Positions 1 to 7,028 of a stretch of DNA of 12,866 nucleotides are shown here, one piece after another. The DNA is from Cyanobacteria bacterium OH_CFB_184. Lineage in GTDB: Bacteria > Cyanobacteriota > Vampirovibrionia > Gastranaerophilales > Gastranaerophilaceae. Under the pieces are notes generated by a model that ran no database searches, was not told where the DNA came from, and saw nothing but the letters and a program-made list of their open reading frames with translations. Made by a program: the position numbers and the translations under genes. The stretch spans positions 1-12,866 of the forward strand of contig JAEZOG010000013.1 of NCBI GenBank assembly GCA_023414155.1. Reading direction: 5' to 3'. Within the stretch, counting starts at the first letter, position 1. Every line of letters starts with the position of its first letter.

Positions 1-1
1 C

Positions 2-265
2 CGTTGGGGTCTTCAGAACTTTGTGATAAGAGAAGTAGACACTTCATATTGGAATAAACCTGCAGACAAAACTAATGCTGAAAATCAGCTATCTCTTGAT
101 ACTCTTAGAATCATAAAACAATCTCTTCCTCAATGGATGACAACTGACATAAAAAATCAACTGACGAAATATAAAGAAGGCAGTCTTGAATATTGGACCA
201 AATTCTATGAACTAGCGATAAAAGCTATGGACCAAGAAGGAACATACAACGGTCAATACAAATAA
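2..265 (+). CDS. C-terminal part of an unknown protein (5' end outside window)
   Basis: The reading frame is open from base 2 with no stop, so this is most likely the last 88 or so residues of a longer protein rather than a small gene starting at the GTG at 23. That GTG has no Shine-Dalgarno sequence in front of it (the preceding bases read cttcagaacttt). The fragment is hydrophilic and rich in Lys, Gln, Asn and Trp/Tyr. It shows no signal peptide, membrane segment or motif that I recognise. It stops with TAA at 263-265, just before a hairpin terminator shared with the convergent kinase gene. I do not assign a function. Confidence 0.7.
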   Translation, partial: RWGLQNFVIREVDTSYWNKPADKTNAENQLSLDTLRIIKQSLPQWMTTDIKNQLTKYKEGSLEYWTKFYELAIKAMDQEGTYNGQYK

Positions 266-271
266 TCTAAA

Positions 272-304
272 ATAAAAGGTATCTATGATACCTTTTATTT
301 TTTT
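272..304. terminator. Bidirectional intrinsic terminator between convergent genes
   Basis: A perfect 12-bp stem (272-283 pairing with 287-298; core AAAAGGTATC / GATACCTTTT) with a 3-base loop is followed by a run of seven T (298-304). This serves the plus-strand fragment. On the minus strand the downstream side reads TTTTATTTTAG, so it can also end the kinase transcript. The kinase stop codon (295-297) lies inside the stem. Confidence 0.85.
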
Positions 305-1155
305 GCGACTACTATATCTTTTATAAGATTTAGAATTCTGCCTGTCATATACTCAATATATTCAGATGATGATAGACCATTTATTACAATATCAGCCTGC
401 TGCATAGTTGGTCTTATATAAACCTGAGCTGTTGAATTAACATCAGCGAACTGCATATCTGCAGCCTTGCCAACTTTACCTCTTTGTTGTGCTCTTGCAT
501 ACCATCTGTCTTTCAAAATATGAAAAGGAGTGAATACATACACTTTAATATCATGAACATCTATTACATTTTGATTTAAAACATATAAACCTTCATTTAA
601 AATAATTTTAGCTGGTTTTTTAGAAATTTTATTTGGTCTGCTTTCACAAGTCACAAAATCATATTCAGGTGCTTTTACTCCACAAAGATTCTTTAAGCTT
701 ATTAAATGAGCTCTCATAAGCTCCATATTAATTGCATTTGGAGTATCTAAGCTAAATCCTTTTTTAAAAAGATTTTCGTATGATCCAGCTTCTCTTAATT
801 CTACAGAAGTATCAAAGTAATAATCATCACAACAAATTGTAGTAAATAAGCTATTTTCGTGTTCACGTATAAAGGCTTTTGCAGCATTTTGCACAAAAGT
901 AGTTTTGCCTGACGCCGATTCACCAGTAATACCAATTAAATATGTATCTTTTGGTTTGCTTACAATTGATTTAACTAATTTTATAAGAAATTGATCATTG
1001 ATTGTCAAAAATAACGGTTGTTTTTGTTCTTTGTCTTCTTCAAGAATCTCTTTTAAACCTTCAACTATCTTAAAAATAAGATTATATTTACTATTAGAAC
1101 CTTTTTCTTTTTCTACAGCAGACAGTAGTGACTTATCACTTTCTAAAATATTCAT
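295..1155 (-). CDS. Uridine kinase-like P-loop kinase with altered substrate motif
   Basis: This 286-residue protein belongs to the uridine kinase / phosphoribulokinase branch of P-loop kinases. A Walker A motif GESASGKT is at 78-85. An Asp-rich DDYY at 110-113 matches the acidic base region of uridine kinases (usually DSYY/DSFY). A YDFVTCESR motif is at 165-173, and a NEGLYVL strand at 187-193 corresponds to the family's EGIL(V/A)L. A region rich in Arg/Lys and Gln (216-230) resembles the lid (usual form RRIxRD). Family members phosphorylate uridine/cytidine to UMP/CMP, but here the usual His of YDFxxHxR is Cys with one residue inserted, so the substrate is uncertain. About 70 residues precede the P-loop, against only a few in typical 210-residue uridine kinases. 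The ATG start has a good GAAGG five bases upstream. The gene has its own -10 box and is convergent with the gene to its left. Confidence 0.8.
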   Translation of the reverse strand: MNILESDKSLLSAVEKEKGSNSKYNLIFKIVEGLKEILEEDKEQKQPLFLTINDQFLIKLVKSIVSKPKDTYLIGITGESASGKTTFVQNAAKAFIREHENSLFTTICCDDYYFDTSVELREAGSYENLFKKGFSLDTPNAINMELMRAHLISLKNLCGVKAPEYDFVTCESRPNKISKKPAKIILNEGLYVLNQNVIDVHDIKVYVFTPFHILKDRWYARAQQRGKVGKAADMQFADVNSTAQVYIRPTMQQADIVINGLSSSEYIEYMTGRILNLIKDIVVAKK

Positions 1156-1204
1156 ATTATCCTTCTTTGTTGTGTGGGCTATTAAATTATCACGTATTTA
1201 ACTT

Positions 1205-1210
1205 ATTATA
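1205..1210 (-). promoter_or_regulatory. Probable -10 box for the uridine-kinase-like gene
   Basis: A consensus TATAAT lies on the minus strand about 50 bases upstream of the kinase ATG. No convincing -35 hexamer sits 16-18 bases upstream; the best sequences there are AT-rich with little match to TTGACA. It suggests the kinase is transcribed separately from the HAD gene, which ends 62 bases before it, although I see no clear terminator between them. Confidence 0.5.
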
Positions 1211-1271
1211 CTTGGATAAAAAATTAAAATGTTTAAAATTGCTCGTATTATTAAAAAACATTAAAACAAAT

Positions 1272-1943
1272 TTAAATATTTAAAATGAATTCGTATATAT
1301 CCTTATAAGTAGAGAAGTTTTGATATTGTATTTGTTTTTTTAAACAGATATCTAACAAATAATCCTTGGCAAAAACAACATCAGATACTGAAGCGGCTTC
1401 AACGTCAGGAATTCCATCACCTGCAAAAATAACTTTTAAACCTTGCATCTGGAGGTTTTGAATAAACTTTTGTTTAGAAACTCCTAAATTTTGATCATAA
1501 TATTTATGCCCTATTTCAAAGGGAAAAAGTTCTAATCCATTATTTTGAGAATAGTTGCTGGGATTTGCAATTAATTCTATTTTTTTGTCGACCTTAATTT
1601 TCTTCAATATTCTATCTATATAATAGTCTGCGCCTGCACTTACAACATATACTTTTATAGAATTTTGAATACAATAATCGACAGTTTTTGCAAAATATTC
1701 TTCCACTTCGATTTTATCTATAAAAGAATGAAAATCGTCTATATCTAGCCTTATTTTTTTAAAAATTCTATTTAAAGCTTCAACATGGGTAATTTCGCCT
1801 GATTTATAGTCATACCAAGGCTGCATGTCTGAAGGGGTCAATAGGTTTTCAGTAACATAAGCAAAGAAATCTACCTTCGAAATGGTACCGTCAAAATCTG
1901 AAACTAAAACAACATTATCTTTATTTAACTTAAGATTTTTCAT
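1272..1943 (-). CDS. HAD-IB family (MtnX/phosphoserine phosphatase-like) phosphatase
   Basis: The four HAD motifs are visible in this 223-residue protein: DFDGT at 16-20 (nucleophile D16, acid/base D18), Ser102 in YVVSAG (motif II), Lys157 (motif III, tentative) and GDGIPD at 175-180 (motif IV). A helical cap between motifs I and II (about 22-90) is typical of HAD-IB enzymes such as phosphoserine phosphatase and MtnX. The substrate cannot be read from sequence; it is a soluble phosphomonoesterase without signal peptide. I chose the ATG at 1943, giving a 14-base overlap with the end of the patatin gene (ATGAAAAATCTTAA). An upstream in-frame GTG at 1970 would add nine residues and a longer overlap. 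Neither start has a clear Shine-Dalgarno sequence, which fits translational coupling to the patatin gene. The methionine-salvage role of true MtnX is not supported by any neighbour here. Confidence 0.85.
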   Translation of the reverse strand: MKNLKLNKDNVVLVSDFDGTISKVDFFAYVTENLLTPSDMQPWYDYKSGEITHVEALNRIFKKIRLDIDDFHSFIDKIEVEEYFAKTVDYCIQNSIKVYVVSAGADYYIDRILKKIKVDKKIELIANPSNYSQNNGLELFPFEIGHKYYDQNLGVSKQKFIQNLQMQGLKVIFAGDGIPDVEAASVSDVVFAKDYLLDICLKKQIQYQNFSTYKDIYEFILNI

Positions 1944-3135
1944 AATATTTAACGTATTCACCCAACTCACTGCATTTGTCTTCTAGTTTATCAATTATAG
2001 AAACAAGATTTTTAATATGTTTTGTTTTATCAGACTGACTCATCGACTGAAACACAAACCCGTGCTTGATATCAGGCAATAATGCATCTTTAAAGTTATT
2101 GATTTCTGTATAAAATGTAGTATCAATTAATTCTAAAGAGCTATACATATTGGCCATAAGCTCAAATAATCTATGTTTTGCCTGTAAGTATTTTTCTGAT
2201 TTTAATTTAGCAAGAACCTCAGAAAGAGATGACTTTATAAAATCGTAATGCGGTAAAATATCTTTTTTCTTTTTTGTAAGTGTATTTTTAAAATAGTCCA
2301 TAGTAGTTTCATAGCCTGTATCTATAAGATCTAACCTCTTATCGACAGGAAGTGTGAAATCGATTAACAAGACATCTTTGGTATCAACTACAATATAATC
2401 AAATTTATCTTTATTTTTGTACAATTTCAGAACATTTTCTGTACATAAATTTGAAAAAGTACTAAACACAGAATTTAAATAATCCAAAGGATTTTTTATA
2501 TTTACGCAATCTCTGCATCCTTCAAGCCTAAATTCTAATACCCTTGAATTTCTTACACATAATCCATCATCGGTTTTCCACAATGGCCAACTCTTAACCA
2601 AATCGCCATCGACTAAGAATTTATTTTCTATTTCTGTAGGCTTCATTAATCCTGGCAGACTAGCAGAAATTCTTACTGCTAATGCAACCTCAAAATCAGG
2701 CGTATTGTTTTTAGAAAATACAAAAGGTAAATTACTACTTAAATCACTTGTTAAAATGTATAAATCTTTTTTCAGATCCGAAAAGTTTACAGGCGCATTT
2801 TCACCTTTTACGTATTCTTCACCGTAATATTTTTTTTCAATTAATTCACGCAACCAATTAAGAAAGACTTCTCCTTTACTAAAAGCAAAATCAGAACCTA
2901 ATTGAAAACTAATGTCTTTGAACATATTAAAATTAAAAGACATGAAAACTTCTTTCATCTCTTCACAAGTAAAATCGCAAGAATACAAAGCAGCAAATAC
3001 AGCGCCAACAGAAGAACCGGCGATCGTATCAATTTCTAATCCAAGTTCACGAATAGCTTTGATAACTCCAACATAAGAGATTCCTCTTACTGCGCCACCA
3101 CCTAATATACATGTATATTTTAATGAGTTGTTCAT
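1930..3135 (-). CDS. Patatin-like phospholipase
   Basis: The 401-residue protein carries the patatin catalytic set: the oxyanion-hole loop GGGAVRG at 12-18, the nucleophile elbow GSSVG at 40-44 (Ser42) and the catalytic Asp in DGD at 176-178 (Asp176). Patatins hydrolyse acyl chains of phospholipids or lysophospholipids with a Ser-Asp dyad. No signal peptide or membrane segment is present, so it is probably a cytoplasmic or peripheral membrane enzyme. Residues after about 250 form a charged, mostly helical C-terminal region with no domain I recognise. The start is the ATG at 3135, preceded by AAAGGAA with a five-base spacer; the frame continues upstream to 3222 but that part would run into pnp. 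The gene sits right behind the pnp terminator and overlaps the HAD phosphatase gene by 14 bases, suggesting joint lipid-related function (inference). Confidence 0.9.
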   Translation of the reverse strand: MNNSLKYTCILGGGAVRGISYVGVIKAIRELGLEIDTIAGSSVGAVFAALYSCDFTCEEMKEVFMSFNFNMFKDISFQLGSDFAFSKGEVFLNWLRELIEKKYYGEEYVKGENAPVNFSDLKKDLYILTSDLSSNLPFVFSKNNTPDFEVALAVRISASLPGLMKPTEIENKFLVDGDLVKSWPLWKTDDGLCVRNSRVLEFRLEGCRDCVNIKNPLDYLNSVFSTFSNLCTENVLKLYKNKDKFDYIVVDTKDVLLIDFTLPVDKRLDLIDTGYETTMDYFKNTLTKKKKDILPHYDFIKSSLSEVLAKLKSEKYLQAKHRLFELMANMYSSLELIDTTFYTEINNFKDALLPDIKHGFVFQSMSQSDKTKHIKNLVSIIDKLEDKCSELGEYVKYYEKS

Positions 3136-3148
3136 ATTTGTTCCTTTG

Positions 3149-3179
3149 TAAAAAAGGCCCTCTTTTGAAGAGAGCCTTA
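3149..3179 (-). terminator. Intrinsic terminator after pnp, abutting the patatin ribosome binding site
   Basis: On the minus strand AAGGCTCTCTT, loop CAA and AAGAGGGCCTT form an 11-bp stem with one G-T wobble (3168-3178 with 3154-3164), followed by six T (3155 down to 3150). The hairpin begins 12 bases past the pnp stop. Its T-run ends two bases before the AAAGGAA of the patatin gene, so it can act both as pnp terminator and as a leader terminator limiting patatin expression. Confidence 0.88.
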
Positions 3180-3190
3180 ATTTTAATAAG

Positions 3191-5320
3191 TTATACTTGA
3201 GATGCCTCTTCTTCAGATACACCTTTTATTGTGAGGTTAACTCTGCCTTTTTCATCGACTTTGATAACCTTAACTACAACTTCTTGACCTACTGACAGTC
3301 TGCTTTCGATAGTTTCAATTCTTTCTTGGCAAACTTGAGAAATATGCACCATACCATCTTTACCAGGTGATAATTCAACAAACGCACCGATAGGAATAAT
3401 TCTAACTACTTTACCTTTGCAAATCATTCCTTCTTGAGGTCTGAATGTCATTTGGTTGATCATTCTTGTCGCAATAGCTGCACCTTCTTGATCATTTGAA
3501 GTAATTGTAACTACACCAGTGTCTTGAATATCTATTTCAGCGCCAGAGCATTCAATGATATTTCTTATATTTTTACCGCCAGGTCCGATAACTGCACCGA
3601 TATCTTCAGTTGGAATTGTCAATGTAGTTATGCTTGGAGCATATTTAGACAATTCAGTTCTTGGAGCAGATATAGCTTCTTTCATTTTTGAAAGGATATG
3701 TAAGCGTCCTTCTTTAGCTTGAGACAATGCTCTTCTCAAAGTTTCATTAGAAATGCCTTTTATTTTCATATCCATTTGTAATGCAGTGATAGCATTTTCA
3801 TCACCTGTAACTTTAAAGTCCATATCACCCAAGAAATCTTCAATTCCTTGAATATCAGTAAGAACAACATCTTTGTCGCCTTCTTTGATAAGACCCATTG
3901 CAACTCCACCAATCATAGATTTAACAGGAACACCTGCATCCATAAGTGCCATAGAGCTTCCACAAGTAGATGCCATTGAAGTTGAGCCGTTTGATTCTAA
4001 TACGTCAGATGTAACTCTTATTACATAACCGAAATCAGCTTCACTAGGTAGAGCAGGGATATTAGCTCTTTCAGCTAAATTTCCGTGTCCAACTTCTCTT
4101 CTTCCTGGACCTCTCATTGGTTTTACTTCACCAACTGAGAACCCTGGGAATAAATATTTATGCATATATTTTTTTGTTGTTAATGGGTCAACACCATCAA
4201 GGTCTTGAGCCATACCAGGACCTGCTAATGTTGCAACTGAAAGAACTTGAGTTTGTCCTCTTGTAAATACAGCTGAACCGTGAGCTCTTGGTACAACACC
4301 AGTTTCACACCAGATTGGTCTAACTTCTTCTGATTTTCTTCCGTCAGCTCTTACACCTTCGTTAACAATCATAGCTCTCATAACTTTTTTCTCAAGATTT
4401 TTGAATTCTTCAGAAACAAAGTCTATACCAGTTTCTTGCATCATTTTTTTGATAGGATGCTCATCATCAAGGTTGACGAAGCATTCTTTTACTTTTGTTT
4501 TTGCTTCATCAAGTTTTTGCTTTCTAGCTTCTCTATCAAAGTTATGATAAGCTTCTGAAACTGAATCATAAGCCATATCTTTAATTATATTGAAGATTTC
4601 AGTTGAATCGTGTGGATTAACAAATTCTTGTTTTTGAATTCCACATTCGTTAGCAAATTCTATTTGAGCTTGAACTTGTTTAGCGATTTCGCCTTGAGCA
4701 AATTCAACAGCTTCCATAATTTCATCTTCTGAAACGAACTTACATCCAGCTTCAACCATAATAACTGAATCTGCAGTACCAGCTACAACAATATCAAGAT
4801 TTGAGCTGTCTGCTTCTTTGTGAGTTGGGTTAGCAATCAACTTGCCATCTACTTTACTAACTCTAACTGCACCGATTGGACCTTCAAAAGGAGCATCTGT
4901 CAGCATTAAAGCAGCTGAAGCACCTAATACAGCTAATGTATCAGGTTGGTTTTCCATATCAAAACTCATTAATTGAGCAACGATTTGAACGTCATTTCTA
5001 TATCCTTTAGGGAACAATGGTCTTATTGGTCTATCAATTAATCTTGAAGTAAGGATCGCTTTTTCAGATGCTCTACCTTCACTTCTATTATATCCACCGG
5101 GAATTCTTCCTACTGCAGACATTCTTTCTTCATAATCTATTAATAGCGGGAAAAAGTCTATTCCGACTCTTGGTGCAGAACTAATTACGGCGTGAACTAA
5201 AAGCATAGTTTCGCCACAAGTTACAACAACAGATGCGTTAGCTTGTTTCGCATATTTTCCTGTTTCAATAGTTACCAGCTTATCTCCAACTATAAGCTCT
5301 TTTCTTTTTACATCGATCAT
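3191..5320 (-). CDS. pnp: Polyribonucleotide nucleotidyltransferase (PNPase)
   Basis: PNPase degrades RNA 3' to 5' by phosphorolysis and works as a trimer in mRNA decay. The 709-residue product has the full family architecture: a first RNase PH domain (about 1-145, with the conserved FFPLLIDYEER and GGYNRSEGR blocks), a helical linker, and a second, catalytic RNase PH domain (about 310-540, with SNGSTSMAS and LGDMDFKV). A KH domain follows with the GPGG loop at 579-582, then a C-terminal S1 domain (about 630-699). The length is normal for the family. The start is the ATG at 5320, because the protein then begins at the usual distance before the ETGKYAKQANAS strand. The frame runs upstream to 5383 through a very basic KKRKKKK stretch that is really the purine-rich ribosome-binding leader (AAGAAAGAAGAAAA). 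It is followed by a strong terminator. Confidence 0.97.
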   Translation of the reverse strand: MIDVKRKELIVGDKLVTIETGKYAKQANASVVVTCGETMLLVHAVISSAPRVGIDFFPLLIDYEERMSAVGRIPGGYNRSEGRASEKAILTSRLIDRPIRPLFPKGYRNDVQIVAQLMSFDMENQPDTLAVLGASAALMLTDAPFEGPIGAVRVSKVDGKLIANPTHKEADSSNLDIVVAGTADSVIMVEAGCKFVSEDEIMEAVEFAQGEIAKQVQAQIEFANECGIQKQEFVNPHDSTEIFNIIKDMAYDSVSEAYHNFDREARKQKLDEAKTKVKECFVNLDDEHPIKKMMQETGIDFVSEEFKNLEKKVMRAMIVNEGVRADGRKSEEVRPIWCETGVVPRAHGSAVFTRGQTQVLSVATLAGPGMAQDLDGVDPLTTKKYMHKYLFPGFSVGEVKPMRGPGRREVGHGNLAERANIPALPSEADFGYVIRVTSDVLESNGSTSMASTCGSSMALMDAGVPVKSMIGGVAMGLIKEGDKDVVLTDIQGIEDFLGDMDFKVTGDENAITALQMDMKIKGISNETLRRALSQAKEGRLHILSKMKEAISAPRTELSKYAPSITTLTIPTEDIGAVIGPGGKNIRNIIECSGAEIDIQDTGVVTITSNDQEGAAIATRMINQMTFRPQEGMICKGKVVRIIPIGAFVELSPGKDGMVHISQVCQERIETIESRLSVGQEVVVKVIKVDEKGRVNLTIKGVSEEEASQV

Positions 5321-5371
5321 GTGTTTTTTCTTCTTTCTTTTCTTTTGTTTTACACTTCTGATTACAGGATA

Positions 5372-5377
5372 AGTATA
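5372..5377 (-). promoter_or_regulatory. Possible -10 box for pnp
   Basis: TATACT on the minus strand lies about 52 bases upstream of the pnp ATG. The sequence 17 bases further up (TTTTTA) is a poor -35. The 114-base gap between the glycosyltransferase stop and the pnp ATG, and the very different roles of the two genes, make a separate pnp promoter likely, but this site is only a candidate. Confidence 0.35.
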
Positions 5378-5434
5378 CCTCAAAAATGCAAATATAAAAA
5401 GTATTTAAAGATTTTTAATAAAAAATCAGAAGAA

Positions 5435-6922
5435 CTAATTGACCTTAACTTTTAACAAATAGTTTCCATAAATGGAATATTCTTTTATTAAATATTTATT
5501 GTTTGTAGACCAATTTTTAGTTGAAGTATACCTTACAAATTTTTGCGGATGGTGAGTTATTAGTATCCAGTAAGTTCCTGATTTTAGGTTATTAAGCGAT
5601 TCTGTATATTTTTCAGGATTATCTTCTTCTTTAGACACAACAAAATATCTATCTTTTGAAAAATGAAAATAATTCTCGTTGTAATAGAAAAAAGGAACAT
5701 CTGAACCGTGAATAACAGCTATTGTTTCACCTTGTTTTATATTGTCCTGAATTATCTTCATCAAAGGCATTGTTTCTTCAAGATAATAATTTTTAGGCAG
5801 CAAAATATCTCTAAAATAAGTTTTAAAATAACCTGCATTATAGAAGAAAATCAAAAATGCTGCTGAAATCATGATAGAGGAAACTTTGTGTCTGTTAAAA
5901 TCAATCAAGTCTATCGGTTTAGCAGCAGAAATGATAAAGACTGGGCACAAGAATAAAATGAGCCTTTCATAAAAAGGATACACCCAAAAGAAATGTAGTA
6001 TTGTCATAAATAAAATTGGTAAAATTAGCAATACAGCCTTATATTTAGATTCTTTGAATACCAAAACCAATCCCAGTAAGACTAATACACACAAGAAGAT
6101 CATATCTATCTCTTGAGTGAAGAAAAATCTTAAGTTTCTATCTATTAATCCCAAAAAACTTGATAAAGAAGCAGTGTTGTCTGTAAAAAACGGTTCCCAA
6201 ATCTTATTCATAATTGAGTTTACATAATTAGGTTTCAAAATTAAAAAATAGTTGGCGATTACAGATAAAACTTGAGAAAAAGCAAAAATAATGAACTTCT
6301 TCAGGTTTGATTTAAACGTATTAAAAAATAAAATAGTTAAAAAACAAAAAAATGTAAAAATCGAAGCAAAAGAAAACCAGGGTAAAATAGCAAATGCTAA
6401 TCCGATTAATAAAGCTTTTTTCTCTGTTAGTTTAAGAAAATCAACTTTTAAATAAAAGAGCAAACTTACTAGTGCAAGCAAAACATCAGTTGTATATGGT
6501 TTAAACTCTTTTGTTAAAAATATAACCATAAAATTGAGCCCAAACAATGTAAGCGCTACTATTTTAGAAATTTTTGATTTTAAATATACATTTAAAACTT
6601 GATAAAAAACAAAAAGAGAGAGAATACTCGATAATAATGGAATTATTCTAAAAGAATAATCATGAACACCGAAAATACTCACAACAAGCTTGATCAAACA
6701 CATAAACAATGGAGGTGAAGCTTGAGCGTAATCTAATCTTTGAAAAAACTGAAGGTATCCTTTTTCTGTAATATTGATAGCTAAAGCCGCTTCATCAAAC
6801 CACAATGAAGGATTATAGCAAAACACAAAAATCCTATAAAAAATAGAAACTGCAAAAATTACAGCAATAGTCACTGTGTAAATATTCATATTTTCTTTGA
6901 TTGAATTACAAAATTTATTCAC
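5435..6922 (-). CDS. Multi-pass membrane glycosyltransferase, GT39/GT-C superfamily
   Basis: The protein (495 residues from a GTG start) is an integral membrane protein with about ten or more hydrophobic segments. The first segment spans roughly 14-35 and is followed by the outward loop SLWFDEAALA at 39-48, whose Asp43-Glu44 pair is the hallmark acidic motif of the first loop in GT-C enzymes. The ASPPLFM motif at 68-74 is also typical of the GT39 / RgtA-D / ArnT-like group. Such enzymes transfer a sugar from a polyprenyl-phosphate donor to lipid, glycan or protein on the outer face of the membrane. The last 110 residues are a more polar domain. Acceptor and donor are unknown and no polysaccharide cluster surrounds it. 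An ATG at 6889 (484 residues) is an equally possible start; neither has a strong Shine-Dalgarno sequence. A good extended -10 promoter lies just upstream. Confidence 0.85.
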   Translation of the reverse strand: MNKFCNSIKENMNIYTVTIAVIFAVSIFYRIFVFCYNPSLWFDEAALAINITEKGYLQFFQRLDYAQASPPLFMCLIKLVVSIFGVHDYSFRIIPLLSSILSLFVFYQVLNVYLKSKISKIVALTLFGLNFMVIFLTKEFKPYTTDVLLALVSLLFYLKVDFLKLTEKKALLIGLAFAILPWFSFASIFTFFCFLTILFFNTFKSNLKKFIIFAFSQVLSVIANYFLILKPNYVNSIMNKIWEPFFTDNTASLSSFLGLIDRNLRFFFTQEIDMIFLCVLVLLGLVLVFKESKYKAVLLILPILFMTILHFFWVYPFYERLILFLCPVFIISAAKPIDLIDFNRHKVSSIMISAAFLIFFYNAGYFKTYFRDILLPKNYYLEETMPLMKIIQDNIKQGETIAVIHGSDVPFFYYNENYFHFSKDRYFVVSKEEDNPEKYTESLNNLKSGTYWILITHHPQKFVRYTSTKNWSTNNKYLIKEYSIYGNYLLKVKVN

Positions 6923-6938
6923 TTTAATACCCGATTAT

Positions 6939-6966
6939 TTGAGAGAATTATAACATATGGTACAAA
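6939..6966 (+). promoter_or_regulatory. Candidate promoter for the rsgA operon
   Basis: TTGAGA (6939-6944), a 16-base spacer and TGG-TACAAA (-10 at 6961-6966, with an extended TG) form a moderate plus-strand promoter. It overlaps the divergent promoter of the glycosyltransferase gene. The predicted start near 6973 leaves a leader of about 55 bases before the chosen rsgA ATG. The -10 match is only four of six. Confidence 0.35.
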
Positions 6967-6974
6967 AAAGTTAA
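6947..6974 (-). promoter_or_regulatory. Extended -10 promoter for the glycosyltransferase gene
   Basis: On the minus strand TATAAT (6947-6952) is preceded by TG plus one base, making an extended -10. TTAACT (about 6969-6974, four of six matches to TTGACA) lies 16 bases upstream. Transcription would begin near 6940, about 18 bases before the GTG start or 51 before the alternative ATG. Confidence 0.6.
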
Positions 6975-7028
6975 CCTGTATCGACAATGGATTTGCCCAA
7001 TAATTCTGATTGTTGTAAGATTATTCTA

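Noticed and set aside
998..1201. Plus-strand open frame opposite the kinase gene
   Set aside because: It lies antisense to a well-supported kinase and its upstream part, with no ribosome binding site and no recognisable sequence.
1264..1285. AT-only inverted repeat near the end of the HAD gene
   Set aside because: Expected by chance in such AT-rich sequence; no G-C pairs and no T-run, so not a terminator or operator that can be supported.
3136..3222. 29-residue upstream extension of the patatin protein into the end of pnp
   Set aside because: It would translate through the terminator hairpin, while the ATG at 3135 has a proper ribosome binding site and places the GGG motif close to the N-terminus as usual.
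5321..5383. Basic N-terminal extension (KKRKKKK) of PNPase
   Set aside because: It is translation of the purine-rich leader and ribosome binding region; the normal PNPase N-terminus begins at 5320.
5410..5427. GATTTTT / AAAAATC hairpin between the glycosyltransferase and pnp genes
   Set aside because: The stem has one G-C pair and no following T-run on the minus strand, so it is too weak to call a terminator.
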